Below, piece by piece: positions 1 through 8,557 of a stretch of DNA of 28,897 nt. The notes under the pieces were generated by a model. That model worked only from the letters and a program-made list of their open reading frames with translations. It searched no databases and was not told the origin of the DNA. Each line of letters starts with the position of its first letter. Position 1 is the stretch's first letter. Position numbers and translations under genes: made by a program. The stretch is from the NCBI GenBank assembly GCA_035267045.1, contig DATFMH010000111.1, positions 1 through 28,897 of the forward strand, given 5' to 3'. The DNA is from DATFMH01 sp035267045. GTDB lineage: Bacteria > Bacteroidota > Rhodothermia > Balneolales > DATFMH01.

Positions 1-94
1 CTTTGTAAGGTTCGGGCGGAAAGCATTGATAACCTTCTACTAAAATGGTTTTATCACTTTCTGCCGGTACGCTACCAATCCAAAGAATTCTCAT
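1..94 (-). CDS. 5' end of an unrecognised gene, cut by the window edge
   Basis: Reading the minus strand from an ATG at 94-92 gives an uninterrupted 31-residue start, MRILWIGSVPAES followed by a short hydrophilic stretch containing CFPPEPY, which runs off the window. There is no strong ribosome binding site in front of it. It is divergent from the heme A synthase gene and shares the 95-295 spacer with it. I do not recognise the family from so few residues; an N-terminal beta strand such as RILWIGS is compatible with many Rossmann-like enzymes. Coding status is likely but not certain. Confidence 0.45.
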   Translation of the reverse strand, partial: MRILWIGSVPAESDKTILVEGYQCFPPEPYK

Positions 95-295
95 GTTAGC
101 CGTTAATTCAGGGATATAAAATGGGATACATATCTGTTATTTATTATATCTACATTTATAACAAACTGAATCACTTACGGAAAGATTCCCTTCAGAATAT
201 GATTATTTCACACAAGATTGTCTGAAAAATAGTGAATTTAAGATATGATCATCTTATTTTACCGCATAATTTTAAAGAGAGAAGAATTAATATAG

Positions 296-1381
296 ATGAA
301 AAACAGAAAAGTAATAGCTATCTGGCTTTTAATTGGTTGTGGTATCATTGCCGCCATGATGTCGATTGGTGCGGCGACACGATTGACCGGTTCCGGTTTG
401 TCTATCGTTAAATGGGATCTTGTTGTCGGTGTTGTTCCGCCGTTAAATAATCAGGAATGGATGAAGTCTTTTAACGAGTATAAGCAATCACCTCAATATA
501 AAGATGTCAATAAAGGAATGAGTCTTAGTTCCTATAAATCTATTTTCTGGTGGGAATATTTTCACCGGCTTATGGGGCGTTTTATTGGATTCTTCTTTAT
601 CGGGCAATTGTTCTATTTCTATTTTAAAAAAATGATCAAAAATCCGATGGTCAGGAAATACATTTACATATTGATAGGATTAGGCATTGTTGGAAGTTGG
701 GGATGGTTTATGGTTAAAAGCGGTTTGATAAATGTTCCCAGGGTGAGTCCATATCGGTTGGCCATTCATCTATTACTGGCTTTTTCACTTTATACGTTTG
801 TTTTCTGGACAGCAATAGATTTATTGTTGCCCTTTAAAAAAGACAACATACGGGAAAAGCATCAAAACAAATTCAGGAAATATTCTTTAATAATTTTGGG
901 CCTGTTAGGCATCCAAATACTTTTTGGTGGACTTATGTCAGGTCTGCGTGCTTCAATTTATTATCCCGGTTTTCCATTGATGAATGGGCACTTCATTCCG
1001 GATAATATGTTTGTTTTATCACCATTTTGGGTCAATTTCTTCGAAAATCAGAATTTGGTCAATTTTATTCATCGCACTTTGCCTTACATCATTGGGATAC
1101 TAATCATCCTGTTTTGGTGGCGGGGGAGAAGTGTCTTCACCTCAAAAAGATTGATTATAGCCAATAATTTGTTGGTTTTGGCCCTTTTATTACAGATAAC
1201 GCTCGGAGCGTTTACGGTTATACATAGCCTGGGAACCATACCGGTTGGGTTGGGGGTGGCTCACCAGGTTGGCGCTGTGATTTTATTAACAACCATGCTA
1301 TTCATGTCTAATCAACTGCATGATTCAAAGGAAATAAACGACCTTGTGAGGGAAGAGAATATTAATAAAATCCCTGTTTAA
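296..1381 (+). CDS. ctaA: Heme A synthase, COX15/CtaA family
   Basis: Converts heme O to heme A in the cytoplasmic membrane for aa3-type cytochrome c oxidase. The 361-residue protein has about eight membrane segments. The first half carries the COX15 signatures AATRLTGSGLS (about 26-36), VPPLN (47-51) and EYFHRLMGR (87-95). The four expected heme-ligand histidines are visible at H90, H158, H259 (FIHRT) and H323 (VAHQVGA), with the conserved glutamate E87 next to H90. The paired extracellular cysteines of Bacillus-type CtaA are absent, so this is the cysteine-less COX15-like type. The start is supported by the purine-rich AAAGAGAGAAG upstream. It lies 27 bp before the U32 gene on the same strand, but no other oxidase assembly gene is in the window. 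Family assignment is firm. Confidence 0.93.
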   Translation: MKNRKVIAIWLLIGCGIIAAMMSIGAATRLTGSGLSIVKWDLVVGVVPPLNNQEWMKSFNEYKQSPQYKDVNKGMSLSSYKSIFWWEYFHRLMGRFIGFFFIGQLFYFYFKKMIKNPMVRKYIYILIGLGIVGSWGWFMVKSGLINVPRVSPYRLAIHLLLAFSLYTFVFWTAIDLLLPFKKDNIREKHQNKFRKYSLIILGLLGIQILFGGLMSGLRASIYYPGFPLMNGHFIPDNMFVLSPFWVNFFENQNLVNFIHRTLPYIIGILIILFWWRGRSVFTSKRLIIANNLLVLALLLQITLGAFTVIHSLGTIPVGLGVAHQVGAVILLTTMLFMSNQLHDSKEINDLVREENINKIPV

Positions 1382-1408
1382 TCAAATCGTAAATAGAAAG
1401 AAGAATCG

Positions 1409-2656
1409 ATGACAGATAATAATAACATTGAAATTATGGCACCGGCCGGTTCTTTTGCATCGCTGAGAGCTGCGATACAAGGTGGGGCCGATTCCGTATA
1501 TTTTGGTGTTGAGCAATTGAATATGCGGGCAAAGTCAACGAACAATTTTACGTTGGATGATCTTCCTGAGATCGTTAAAATATGTAGCGAAAATTATATA
1601 AAATCATATCTAACGGTTAATACGATTATCTATGATCATGATCTGAAACTGATGCGCAGGGTGGTTGATACGGCTAAAGGGAGTGGGGTAACAGCCCTTA
1701 TAGCCTCGGATCAGGGAGTAATAAATTATGCGAATACGGTTGGTGTTGCCGTACATATTTCAACACAGTTAAACGTAAGTAATATCGAGACGCTCAAGTT
1801 TTATGCTCATTTTGCAGATGTTGTGGTATTGGCCAGGGAGTTGAGCTTGCGTCAGGTTGCTTCTATAACCCGGGCCATTGAAAATGAACAAATTAAGGGT
1901 CCGTCAGGTGAATTAATGAGAATCGAAATATTTGCCCACGGAGCTTTATGTATGGCCGTCTCGGGTAAGTGTTATCTGAGCTTACATGAACAGAATGCAT
2001 CCGCTAACAGGGGAGCATGCATGCAGCCATGCCGAAAATCGTACATCGTTACGGAAAAAGAATCGGGAAATGAGCTTGAAATAGATAACGAGTACATCAT
2101 GTCGCCCAAAGATCTGCGTACAATCAGTTTTCTTGATAAGATACTGGAAAGCGGAGTAAGAGTGCTCAAATTGGAAGGACGGGCACGGTCTCCGGAATAT
2201 GTTAAAACAGTAACCCAATGTTACCGGGAAGCTGCAAATGCCTGTCAGGATGGAACCTATACTATTGAAAAAATTAAGAGGTGGGAAGAACGTTTATCAA
2301 ATGTTTATAACAGGGGGTTTTGGGATGGTTATTATTTGGGCCGGAAATTAGGGGAATGGTCCGACTCATACGGTTCGAGTGCAAAAAAAAGAAAAATATT
2401 TCTTGCCAAAGGGAGCAATTACTTTTCCCAAATTAATGTTGGCGAATTCAATATGCAGTCAGGCGATTTACGTATTGGAGATGATATTGTTGTAATAGGC
2501 CCTACTACCGGAGTAATAGAAGCTACTATTAACGAATTAAGAGTGGATGATAAACCGGTGGATACCGTTAAAAAGGGGGAGATATTCAGTACACCTATAG
2601 AGGGACCTATCCGTAAGTCAGATAAGCTATATAAACTGGTAGAAGTCAAAAAATAG
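1409..2656 (+). CDS. U32 peptidase-family protein, probable RNA hydroxylase (TrhP/RlhA-like)
   Basis: The family is named after peptidases, but characterised bacterial members (TrhP, RlhA) hydroxylate tRNA or 23S rRNA pyrimidines, using prephenate-derived chemistry and an iron-sulfur cluster. The 415-residue protein opens with the typical APAGSFASLRAAIQGGADSV (11-30). It contains the U32 signature around EIFAHGALCMAVSGKCYLS (173-191). Four cysteines, C181, C188, C204 and C208, sit where U32 hydroxylases bind a 4Fe-4S cluster. The C-terminal part after about residue 330 is a beta-rich domain found in longer members. The start has AGAAAGAAG upstream. The stop codon overlaps the GTG start option of the following ferredoxin gene, suggesting coupling. 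Which RNA is modified cannot be told from the sequence; a protease role is less likely. Confidence 0.85.
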   Translation: MTDNNNIEIMAPAGSFASLRAAIQGGADSVYFGVEQLNMRAKSTNNFTLDDLPEIVKICSENYIKSYLTVNTIIYDHDLKLMRRVVDTAKGSGVTALIASDQGVINYANTVGVAVHISTQLNVSNIETLKFYAHFADVVVLARELSLRQVASITRAIENEQIKGPSGELMRIEIFAHGALCMAVSGKCYLSLHEQNASANRGACMQPCRKSYIVTEKESGNELEIDNEYIMSPKDLRTISFLDKILESGVRVLKLEGRARSPEYVKTVTQCYREAANACQDGTYTIEKIKRWEERLSNVYNRGFWDGYYLGRKLGEWSDSYGSSAKKRKIFLAKGSNYFSQINVGEFNMQSGDLRIGDDIVVIGPTTGVIEATINELRVDDKPVDTVKKGEIFSTPIEGPIRKSDKLYKLVEVKK

Positions 2657-2898
2657 TGGAAATGATTAAAATTACATTCCACCGGAATAAATGTATCGGA
2701 TGCTATTATTGTAATGAAGTGGCACCTTATCGTTGGGATATCGATGAAGATGATGGCCGAAGTATCTTAGTCGATAGTGAGGATAATACGAATAATGACA
2801 TCTATACGGTTGTGACATCAGATGACGAACAACCGGATAATGAAGAGGCAGCTCTGCAATGTCCGACCGGGGTCATCAGGGTAGAGAATGTCAGTTAA
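2656..2898 (+). CDS. Single-cluster [4Fe-4S] ferredoxin
   Basis: Small acidic electron carrier. The cysteine pattern is CIGCYYC near the N-terminus (C13, C16, C19 in the 80-residue reading) plus a lone cysteine followed by proline (CPTGV) near the C-terminus, which is the layout of a one-[4Fe-4S] ferredoxin. A run of acidic residues lies between them. The GTG at 2656 overlaps the U32 stop (TAGTG). An ATG at 2662 would give 78 residues starting MIKITFHRNKC and is equally plausible. The overlap suggests the two proteins are made together, and the obvious inference is that this ferredoxin donates electrons to the U32 enzyme. A weak hairpin with a T-run follows the gene. Confidence 0.85.
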   Translation: MEMIKITFHRNKCIGCYYCNEVAPYRWDIDEDDGRSILVDSEDNTNNDIYTVVTSDDEQPDNEEAALQCPTGVIRVENVS

Positions 2899-2910
2899 TA
2901 GTTACTTTTT

Positions 2911-2929
2911 AATCGGTAAACGGTTTTTT
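2911..2929 (+). terminator. Weak possible terminator after the ferredoxin
   Basis: AATCG and CGGTT can pair (one G-T wobble) around a five-base loop and are followed by six Ts. It sits 13 bases after the ferredoxin stop, between two convergent genes, which is where a terminator would be expected. The stem is only five pairs, so confidence is low. Confidence 0.35.
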
Positions 2930-2946
2930 CTCACAAAATGTATCAA

Positions 2947-5040
2947 TCAAATCTTAACACTTTCTTTAACCGGTAAATGATGGTCAATGACGCCTCGGAT
3001 ATCAACAGCAAAGGCGCCTTCATCCTTCGGCAATACATACAATGGATTGATTTCGAGTTCCGATATTTCAGGGTAATCCATCATAATTTTTGAAATACGT
3101 AACATAGCATCAATAACGGCCAAACGGTCTCCCGGTTTCTTATCCCGCCATCCCTTCAACCGGACTCCCGCCTGTGTTTTATTAAGTAACTGATCGGCTT
3201 GGGCTGGGGTTAAAGGGGCTATTCCAGTTGCTATGTCGCGTGTTAATTCAACTTCAGTACCTCCACTACCTACAATGACCAAAGGCCCGAATTGATCATC
3301 ACGTTTTGCCCCAACAATCACTTCTTGTCCGTGATGTAGCATTTTCTGAACCAGGATACCCTCTGTTTTAGCTTTGGGATGTTGCTTTTTAACCTTACTG
3401 ATGATCTCTTTATATCCCCGTTTTACTTCCTGTTCGTTTTGGATGTTAAGGAGAACACCACCGACATCCGATTTATGGGTTAAATCTTCAGAAGCTAATT
3501 TCAACACTACCGGATAGCCGATTTTATTTGCATACGTTACAGCCTCATCCGGACCCGTACTCAGGTAAGACGGGGGTTGAATTATATTATATGATTCAAG
3601 TAAATTTGCAAAATTATTGTTTTTAATAGCTTTGGAGGCCGATTTAGGATCTATATTCAGGAAATCATGACATTCATGGTTAGGAGTCTCCAGCCATTGC
3701 ATTCGTTTTAGCATAGCGGCGAATGCTGATGCCGCCCGTTCGGGAAATGAGAAATTTGGTACCTTACGTTGGTGTAAGATAGCAAGTGCCTGATCGACAG
3801 ATGCTTTTCCCATTATGGAGGCCAATACAGGTTTATCATGAACGGCTGCCACTTCAGCAACCACTTCGGCAAGACTTGCGGGAAGAAACCAATCTTGTGG
3901 TGCTTGTATGACAAGTGCCGCATCAACTGTGGGATCGGAAAGAATGGCATCTAATGCTACGGCATAAGTAGCCGGACCTGATCCGGCCAAGACATCCACC
4001 GGATTTGATACACTTGCCGCTGCAGGTAAACGTTTCTTCAAATAATGGCGGGTTTCTTTTGTCAAATCGGCGATATTCATCCCCGCCTTTTCGAGTGCAT
4101 CAACAGCCATGATTGCCGGACCACCGGCATTTGTTAAAACCGCGATTCTGTTACCTTTCGGAAGAGGCTGCCAGGCGAGGGCACGGGCCCAATCAAACAA
4201 TTCTTCCATCGTATCAGCTCTGAGTACCCCACTGTGGGTAAAAGCCGCATCGTAAGCCTCATCACTACCTGCCAGCGCACCGGTATGTGATGCAACGGCT
4301 TTGGCGCCACTTTTACCATGACCACCTTTCAAAACCAAAACGGGTTTCTTTTTAGAAGCAATTTCAGCTTCCTGCATAAATGTTCGTCCGTCTTTAACTC
4401 CTTCGATGTAGGCTGTAATTACATGAGTCTGAGGATCATTGACCATTGTAGAAAGCATTTCGGTCTCACTGACATCAATCTGATTACCCAAACTGACGAT
4501 TCTTGAGAAACCGACTCCTGCACCTCTTGCCCAGTCGATTACAGCTGCCACCATGGCTCCTGATTGTGATAAAAAGCCTATTTCACCTGTTTCGGGCATA
4601 CCAACTACAAAAGTAGTATTGACCGGAGTATGAGTATCTATAGTTCCGATGCAGTTCGGACCAATCAAGCGCATATCATATTCATTGGCTTTGGAAATAA
4701 GCTGTTTTTCAAGCTTTTTGCCATCTGAACCGGTCTCGCCAAAACCACCGCTAACGATGATGGCATTTTTAATATTCCGTTTTCCACATTGGTCGAGTAC
4801 AGGCACCACATATTTTGCCGGAACTACGATAACAGCAAGGTCGACAGGATCCGGTACGTCTTCTATTGATTTATAGCATCGATAACCTAATATTTCATTT
4901 GCCTTGGAATTAACAGGGTATACGGGTCCCTTGTACCGATATTCCACTAGGTTTCTCACTACGCCATAACCGAGTTTATGAGGATCGCGTGAGGCACCTA
5001 TAATTGCCACCCCTTTAGGATCAAAAAATGGTACGAACAT
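2947..5040 (-). CDS. ADP-forming acetate/acyl-CoA synthetase, fused alpha-beta subunits
   Basis: Catalyses reversible acyl-CoA + ADP + Pi to acid + CoA + ATP, via a phosphohistidine, in the cytoplasm. The 697-residue protein has the order CoA-binding Rossmann domain (about 5-130), succinyl-CoA-synthetase-like domains (about 145-460) and a C-terminal ATP-grasp domain (about 470-697). H252 in the motif VASHTGALAGSD is the predicted phosphorylated histidine. KLASEDLTHKSDVGGVLL marks the ATP-grasp part. It lacks the extra C-terminal GNAT domain of Pat-type protein acetyltransferases, so it should be an enzyme rather than a lysine acetylase. Transcribed alone, convergent with the ferredoxin. Acyl specificity (acetate, propionate, aryl acids) cannot be read from the sequence. 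It is the second acetate-type activating enzyme in the window besides the AMP-forming one at 11856. Confidence 0.9.
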   Translation of the reverse strand: MFVPFFDPKGVAIIGASRDPHKLGYGVVRNLVEYRYKGPVYPVNSKANEILGYRCYKSIEDVPDPVDLAVIVVPAKYVVPVLDQCGKRNIKNAIIVSGGFGETGSDGKKLEKQLISKANEYDMRLIGPNCIGTIDTHTPVNTTFVVGMPETGEIGFLSQSGAMVAAVIDWARGAGVGFSRIVSLGNQIDVSETEMLSTMVNDPQTHVITAYIEGVKDGRTFMQEAEIASKKKPVLVLKGGHGKSGAKAVASHTGALAGSDEAYDAAFTHSGVLRADTMEELFDWARALAWQPLPKGNRIAVLTNAGGPAIMAVDALEKAGMNIADLTKETRHYLKKRLPAAASVSNPVDVLAGSGPATYAVALDAILSDPTVDAALVIQAPQDWFLPASLAEVVAEVAAVHDKPVLASIMGKASVDQALAILHQRKVPNFSFPERAASAFAAMLKRMQWLETPNHECHDFLNIDPKSASKAIKNNNFANLLESYNIIQPPSYLSTGPDEAVTYANKIGYPVVLKLASEDLTHKSDVGGVLLNIQNEQEVKRGYKEIISKVKKQHPKAKTEGILVQKMLHHGQEVIVGAKRDDQFGPLVIVGSGGTEVELTRDIATGIAPLTPAQADQLLNKTQAGVRLKGWRDKKPGDRLAVIDAMLRISKIMMDYPEISELEINPLYVLPKDEGAFAVDIRGVIDHHLPVKESVKI

Positions 5041-5345
5041 GATAAAATAGTATCTGTAATATGGATTTAAATTTGTCTCTTAATAATGACAATACCTTTT
5101 AATATAATACCTTTGATAAACTATTATGGTAATCACATTCGGCTTTTGTAAATACGAAATTACTTAAATTGATAAATATTTTTTGATTTCGAATTAGCCG
5201 GAATTAAAAAGTGTAATATAAACCTTATCTCAAAGGGTATCATATTACTTTAGCAACGAGAAGTGGAAGTGACAACTATAAGCATATACCAAAATTGCGC
5301 AATAATTGACAATTATTGTCATGGTGAATGTTTTCAAACTTTCAT
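5041..5345. other. AT-rich spacer upstream of the ADP-forming synthetase
   Basis: About 300 bases with no convincing open reading frame. It must hold the promoter of the minus-strand synthetase gene that starts at 5040, but I cannot point to clear -35/-10 boxes. Nothing else recognised. Confidence 0.5.
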
Positions 5346-5384
5346 AAAAAAAAACACCTGTTATACGATCTTTTATAACAGGTG
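5346..5384 (-). terminator. Strong intrinsic terminator, minus strand
   Basis: A perfect 11-base-pair stem (CACCTGTTATA at 5355-5365 with TATAACAGGTG at 5374-5384, 8-base loop) has nine consecutive As on its plus-strand left side (5346-5354). These read as a U-tract on the minus strand. No protein gene ends near it; the closest minus-strand stop is at 5765. Confidence 0.8.
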
Positions 5385-5469
5385 CCCTTAGCATTGGTTA
5401 GCATCACTGGTAAGGAGTCATCGCTTGGCTAACCAACCATTAATAGTGAGGAAGCTTTAATTAGTTGTT
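5346..5469 (-). ncRNA. Candidate small structured RNA ending in an intrinsic terminator
   Basis: Between two minus-strand terminators lies about 90 bases with no reading frame but a second perfect hairpin: TTGGTTAGC (5394-5402) pairs with GCTAACCAA (5428-5436) around a 25-base loop. Read on the minus strand this gives hairpin, short linker, terminator hairpin and U-tract, the usual shape of a bacterial small RNA or of a structured 3' UTR. The 5' end is not defined and no clear promoter was found, so it could also be the tail of a long YciE mRNA. Confidence 0.35.
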
Positions 5470-5503
5470 AAAAAAACACCGGTGCTTTTTAGGAAAGCAC
5501 CGG
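5470..5503 (-). terminator. Second intrinsic terminator, minus strand
   Basis: CCGGTGCTTT (5479-5488) and AAAGCACCGG (5494-5503) form a perfect 10-base-pair stem with a 5-base loop. Seven As at 5470-5476 give a U-tract on the minus strand. It is the first terminator reached by transcripts leaving the YciE-like operon (stop at 5765), about 260 bases downstream. Confidence 0.75.
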
Positions 5504-5764
5504 GCTTCTTCGGGATTGAAATATCGTGTTTCGAAACATATTCGTTTCTTCCCTAATGGATTAGCGATATCCCATTCCGAAGATCGAAATAGAATCTAAA
5601 ACTAACTTAATTACTTATGAGGGTAGTAAATAAGAGGAAAAATATGTTAGAGGAGTAATCTAATCTTTGAGGAGTATGTAAGACAGAGCCTTACTTAATG
5701 AAGATCAGCTTTGTATTTTGGATCAAATTCTTTAAAAACCACCAGAATTCCGATGACTAATGGG
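5504..5764. other. Spacer between the 62-residue gene and its terminator
   Basis: No gene recognised. It contains short palindromes, for example TTTCGAAA near 5530, and a pair ATATCG / CGATAT spaced by about 45 bases (about 5521-5573). These may simply be 3' UTR structure of the minus-strand operon. Short open frames here have no ribosome binding site. Confidence 0.35.
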
Positions 5765-5953
5765 TTAGTCAAATCCTTTAATTTTCTTGAGTTTTTTCTC
5801 CGCAATTACAACTGTGCCATAAGCCGACACATAGATATCAGGTATTTCTTCAGCATCTTTAAAGAAGTGGACGGCCTCATCTTTAACTTTAAAATAGTCC
5901 GCTTCAATAATGATGGGTTCCCCGCTTGTTAGGTAAACGATGAACTTATTCAT
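5765..5953 (-). CDS. Small hypothetical protein coupled to the YciE-like gene
   Basis: A 62-residue protein, MNKFIVYLTSGEPIIIEAD at the start, rich in beta-forming residues and ending in a lysine-rich tail. Its ATG overlaps the stop of the DUF892 gene by four bases (ATGA), a strong sign of translational coupling and the main reason to call it real. I recognise no family. The pattern of alternating hydrophobic residues suggests a small all-beta or beta-alpha-beta fold. It has no signal peptide and no cysteine. Co-expression with a ferritin-like stress protein is the only functional hint. Confidence 0.7.
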   Translation of the reverse strand: MNKFIVYLTSGEPIIIEADYFKVKDEAVHFFKDAEEIPDIYVSAYGTVVIAEKKLKKIKGFD

Positions 5954-6480
5954 AGTTGCTGTTTTGATTTTTCATTAATCGTGGTATTGTTTGCTGCCTG
6001 TTCATTCAGAGATTCATCTGTCAGGTTTGAAAGCTCAAGATCGAACTGTTTTCTATCCCTTAGTGTCTCAAGTAACGAGGTTGCCAAATCATGTTTCTCT
6101 AACGCTTTGGCGTATGATATGGCGGTGCCATACCCGGCTATTTCATAATGATTTATGTGTTGAATCGACGTAGCGAGCCCCGCATCCAGAACCTCACCCT
6201 CTGTGCATCTGTCAATTAAACTGTGGGCCTCTTTTATCAGTCCTTCCATGGCCATGCTTTTTTTCCCCTCAGGATCCTTATTCATAATGGTGAAAATACG
6301 TTCCAGCCTTCGGAGGTGTTTCTGTAATTCTCTTCGATAGTATTCTAACATGTCGTTTAAAACCATCGACGAGACCGCTGATTTTATTTTTGACAGATGA
6401 ATGAATTGTTGGTCTTCAGCGTCGTATAAATCTCTTAACTGATTTATAAGAAGATCATGGATATTGGTTAATTTTTCCAT
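5950..6480 (-). CDS. DUF892 ferritin-like protein (YciE/YciF family)
   Basis: All-helical four-helix-bundle protein of the family found in stress-induced operons (E. coli YciE/YciF). The biochemical role is unsettled; structures show a rubrerythrin/ferritin-like di-metal fold. The protein, 176 residues from the ATG at 6480, starts MEKLTNIHDLLINQLRDLYDAE, the standard family opening. It contains the expected acidic/histidine helices (YYRRELQKHLRRLERIF, HINHYEIAGYG). The ATG at 6480 is preferred over the upstream frame extension to 6537 because an AAGAGAGAG ribosome binding site sits just before it and family similarity begins there. The C-terminal 15 or so residues are polar and probably disordered. 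First gene of a two-gene operon. Confidence 0.85.
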   Translation of the reverse strand: MEKLTNIHDLLINQLRDLYDAEDQQFIHLSKIKSAVSSMVLNDMLEYYRRELQKHLRRLERIFTIMNKDPEGKKSMAMEGLIKEAHSLIDRCTEGEVLDAGLATSIQHINHYEIAGYGTAISYAKALEKHDLATSLLETLRDRKQFDLELSNLTDESLNEQAANNTTINEKSKQQL

Positions 6481-6669
6481 TATGACTCTCTCTTGATTAA
6501 GCGTAAGAAAGTTTTGAAAAACTACTCTTTTGCCCAATCTTCTGGATTACGACTGCGTTTTGAACAAAATCCGTAGTTATCAAAAGTCTTCTTTTATTAT
6601 GTATGTTCCGCATTTATATCGGATGTATCAATAAATTCAACTCAACCTTAATGTTTCTCTAACGTTTAT

Positions 6670-8115
6670 TTATCCCTTGATGACAGCAAGAGGTTTTAGC
6701 TTGGCTATCTTTTCTGCTATCCCTGCCTTATGAACTGTTTCTACAACAATATCCACATCTTTATAAGCGATTGGTGCTTCTTCAGCTATACCTGCATATG
6801 ATCCGGCCTGAACATATATTCCTTCACCTCGAAGTTTTTGTTGTAATTGTGGAGCGTCGACCTCACGTTTTGCCGCTTTCCTGGACATTCTTCTGCCGGC
6901 CCCGTGGCAGGAGGACCCAAATGTGGCTTCCATACTCTTACTGGTTCCCGTCAGAACATATGAGGCAGTTCCCATGCTACCCGGGATTAATACAGGTTGG
7001 CCTGTTTCCCGATAATCTGCCGGTATTTCCTTTCTGCCCGGACCAAAAGCCCTGGTAGCACCTTTACGGTGAACAATCAATTTCATGATCTTATGATCAA
7101 CTTTATGCTCTTCAATTTTCGCAATGTTATGGGCTACATCATAGAGGAGCCTTATGGGGCCTGTGGATTTTCCAAAAACATTGGTTAATGCCTTGCGAAC
7201 CTCCCAGGTAATTACTTCACGGTTGCACCATGCGAAATTGGCCGCACATGCCATGGCATCAAAATATTTTTGTCCTTCAGGCGAGTTGAAAGGGGCACAA
7301 GCCAGTTCCCGGTCGGGCGGATGCAGATCATATCCATCCATAGCACTCAAAAAAATACGAAGATAATCCGTCGCAACCTGATGACCGAAACCCCTCGACC
7401 CGGTATGAATTAATACCACGATCTGATTCTTATGAAGATTTAGTACTGAGGCAGTACTATCGTTGAATATGTTGTCAACTTTATCCACTTCCACAAAATG
7501 ATTTCCGGCTCCTATGGTACCAAGCTGATCATTTCCACGTTTTTTTGCATGTTCAGATACCGATCGGGGATCGGCATTATTCAAAACACCATTAGACTCT
7601 ATATGATCGATGTCTTCTTCCAGTCCATATCCATTTCTTACAGCCCAGGCGGCACCTTCTTTAAGCACCATGTCGATTTCTTTTAAAGAAAGTTTTATGG
7701 ATCCCCCCCGGCCAACGCCGGATGGTATTTGAGCGTATAATTCTTCGGATAACTTTTCGAGTCTATCCGAGACATCATCAAACATGAGATCCGTCACTAA
7801 TAACCGAACGCCACAATTAATATCATAACCGATTCCACCCGGAGAGATGACACCATGAGGCCATTCCGTGGCTGCAATGCCGCCAATCGGGAAACCATAA
7901 CCTTCATGTGCATCGGGCATAACTACAGCCGCTTTTTGAATGCCACGCAACGTAGTTACATTTATAAGCTGCTCGAGGGAGCGATCGCCAAACAGATCAT
8001 CCAGCATTTCTTCCAGGGCATAGATATGGGCAGGGACAAGCATATCATCCCTGAACGTCTTGGGTATTTCCCATAAAAAATCTGATTTCTTAATAAGTTG
8101 CTCTTTGATGACCAT
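6670..8115 (-). CDS. rtcB: RNA-splicing ligase RtcB
   Basis: GTP- and Mn-dependent ligase joining RNA 2',3'-cyclic phosphate or 3'-phosphate ends to 5'-OH ends. Used in tRNA splicing in archaea and eukaryotes and in RNA repair in bacteria. The 481-residue protein matches the archaeal-type length. All the metal and guanylylation residues are visible: D98 and C101 (GYDINCGVR), H206 (GAGNHFVEV), H237 (HTGSRGFGH), H332 (DVAHNIAKIEEH) and the guanylylated H404 (SSCHGAGRRMSR). The ribosome binding site AAAAAAAGAGAT precedes the ATG. It follows archease by 15 bases and is the last gene of the PRT-archease-rtcB operon. The archaeal-like sequence and attached archease suggest an archease-dependent enzyme. 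Confidence 0.96.
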   Translation of the reverse strand: MVIKEQLIKKSDFLWEIPKTFRDDMLVPAHIYALEEMLDDLFGDRSLEQLINVTTLRGIQKAAVVMPDAHEGYGFPIGGIAATEWPHGVISPGGIGYDINCGVRLLVTDLMFDDVSDRLEKLSEELYAQIPSGVGRGGSIKLSLKEIDMVLKEGAAWAVRNGYGLEEDIDHIESNGVLNNADPRSVSEHAKKRGNDQLGTIGAGNHFVEVDKVDNIFNDSTASVLNLHKNQIVVLIHTGSRGFGHQVATDYLRIFLSAMDGYDLHPPDRELACAPFNSPEGQKYFDAMACAANFAWCNREVITWEVRKALTNVFGKSTGPIRLLYDVAHNIAKIEEHKVDHKIMKLIVHRKGATRAFGPGRKEIPADYRETGQPVLIPGSMGTASYVLTGTSKSMEATFGSSCHGAGRRMSRKAAKREVDAPQLQQKLRGEGIYVQAGSYAGIAEEAPIAYKDVDIVVETVHKAGIAEKIAKLKPLAVIKG

Positions 8116-8130
8116 ATTGTATCTCTTTTT

Positions 8131-8547
8131 TTAGATGTCAAAGATGATGATAGTTTCCCACTTGCCATTCTTATTTTTGTGCACGTTCGCTTCGTGATAG
8201 GTTACGGCTTTAATATCCTCATCGAATTTATCAACTTTAAACCCACGGATAATAGCACTTGTTTCCTGATTGGAGATATGCGTGAAATCGACTTTGTTGA
8301 AGATTGTTCCGTGAATATAACTTAAGGTAAGTATCTCGGAAAGAAAATCGATCAGCAATGTTGTTGTATCAATAGACGTTATGGTTATCGTTTGAAAAAC
8401 GGGCGAACCATCATTTTTAACAGTAGGTTCTTTCCTAAGTAACCGGTTCATACCCGATAATCCGGCCAGCAATAATTCCGGTAATGAATCAGACTCAATT
8501 TTAAGTCTGATGTCGGCAGTATGTGATTTAAACTCTATTTTTTTCAT
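8131..8547 (-). CDS. Archease, RtcB activator
   Basis: Small metal-binding protein that speeds guanylylation and turnover of RtcB. From the ATG at 8547 it is 138 residues, the normal family length. It shows the family marks HTADIRLKIESDSLPELL near the N-terminus (H9, D12), LLIDFLSEIL in the middle and IKAVTYHEANVH near the C-terminus, ending FDI. An in-frame GTG at 8565 that overlaps the upstream gene's stop would add six residues; the ATG is chosen because the conserved sequence begins right after it. It sits directly before rtcB and directly after the phosphoribosyltransferase, in one transcription unit. Confidence 0.92.
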   Translation of the reverse strand: MKKIEFKSHTADIRLKIESDSLPELLLAGLSGMNRLLRKEPTVKNDGSPVFQTITITSIDTTTLLIDFLSEILTLSYIHGTIFNKVDFTHISNQETSAIIRGFKVDKFDEDIKAVTYHEANVHKNKNGKWETIIIFDI

Positions 8548-8557
8548 AGTATATCCA

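Noticed and set aside
1409..2656. Calling the U32 protein a collagenase or protease
   Set aside because: The four cluster cysteines and adjacent ferredoxin fit the RNA-hydroxylase branch better.
5711..5932. 73-codon plus-strand frame
   Set aside because: Antisense to the 62-residue gene that is coupled to the YciE-like gene; no support for it.
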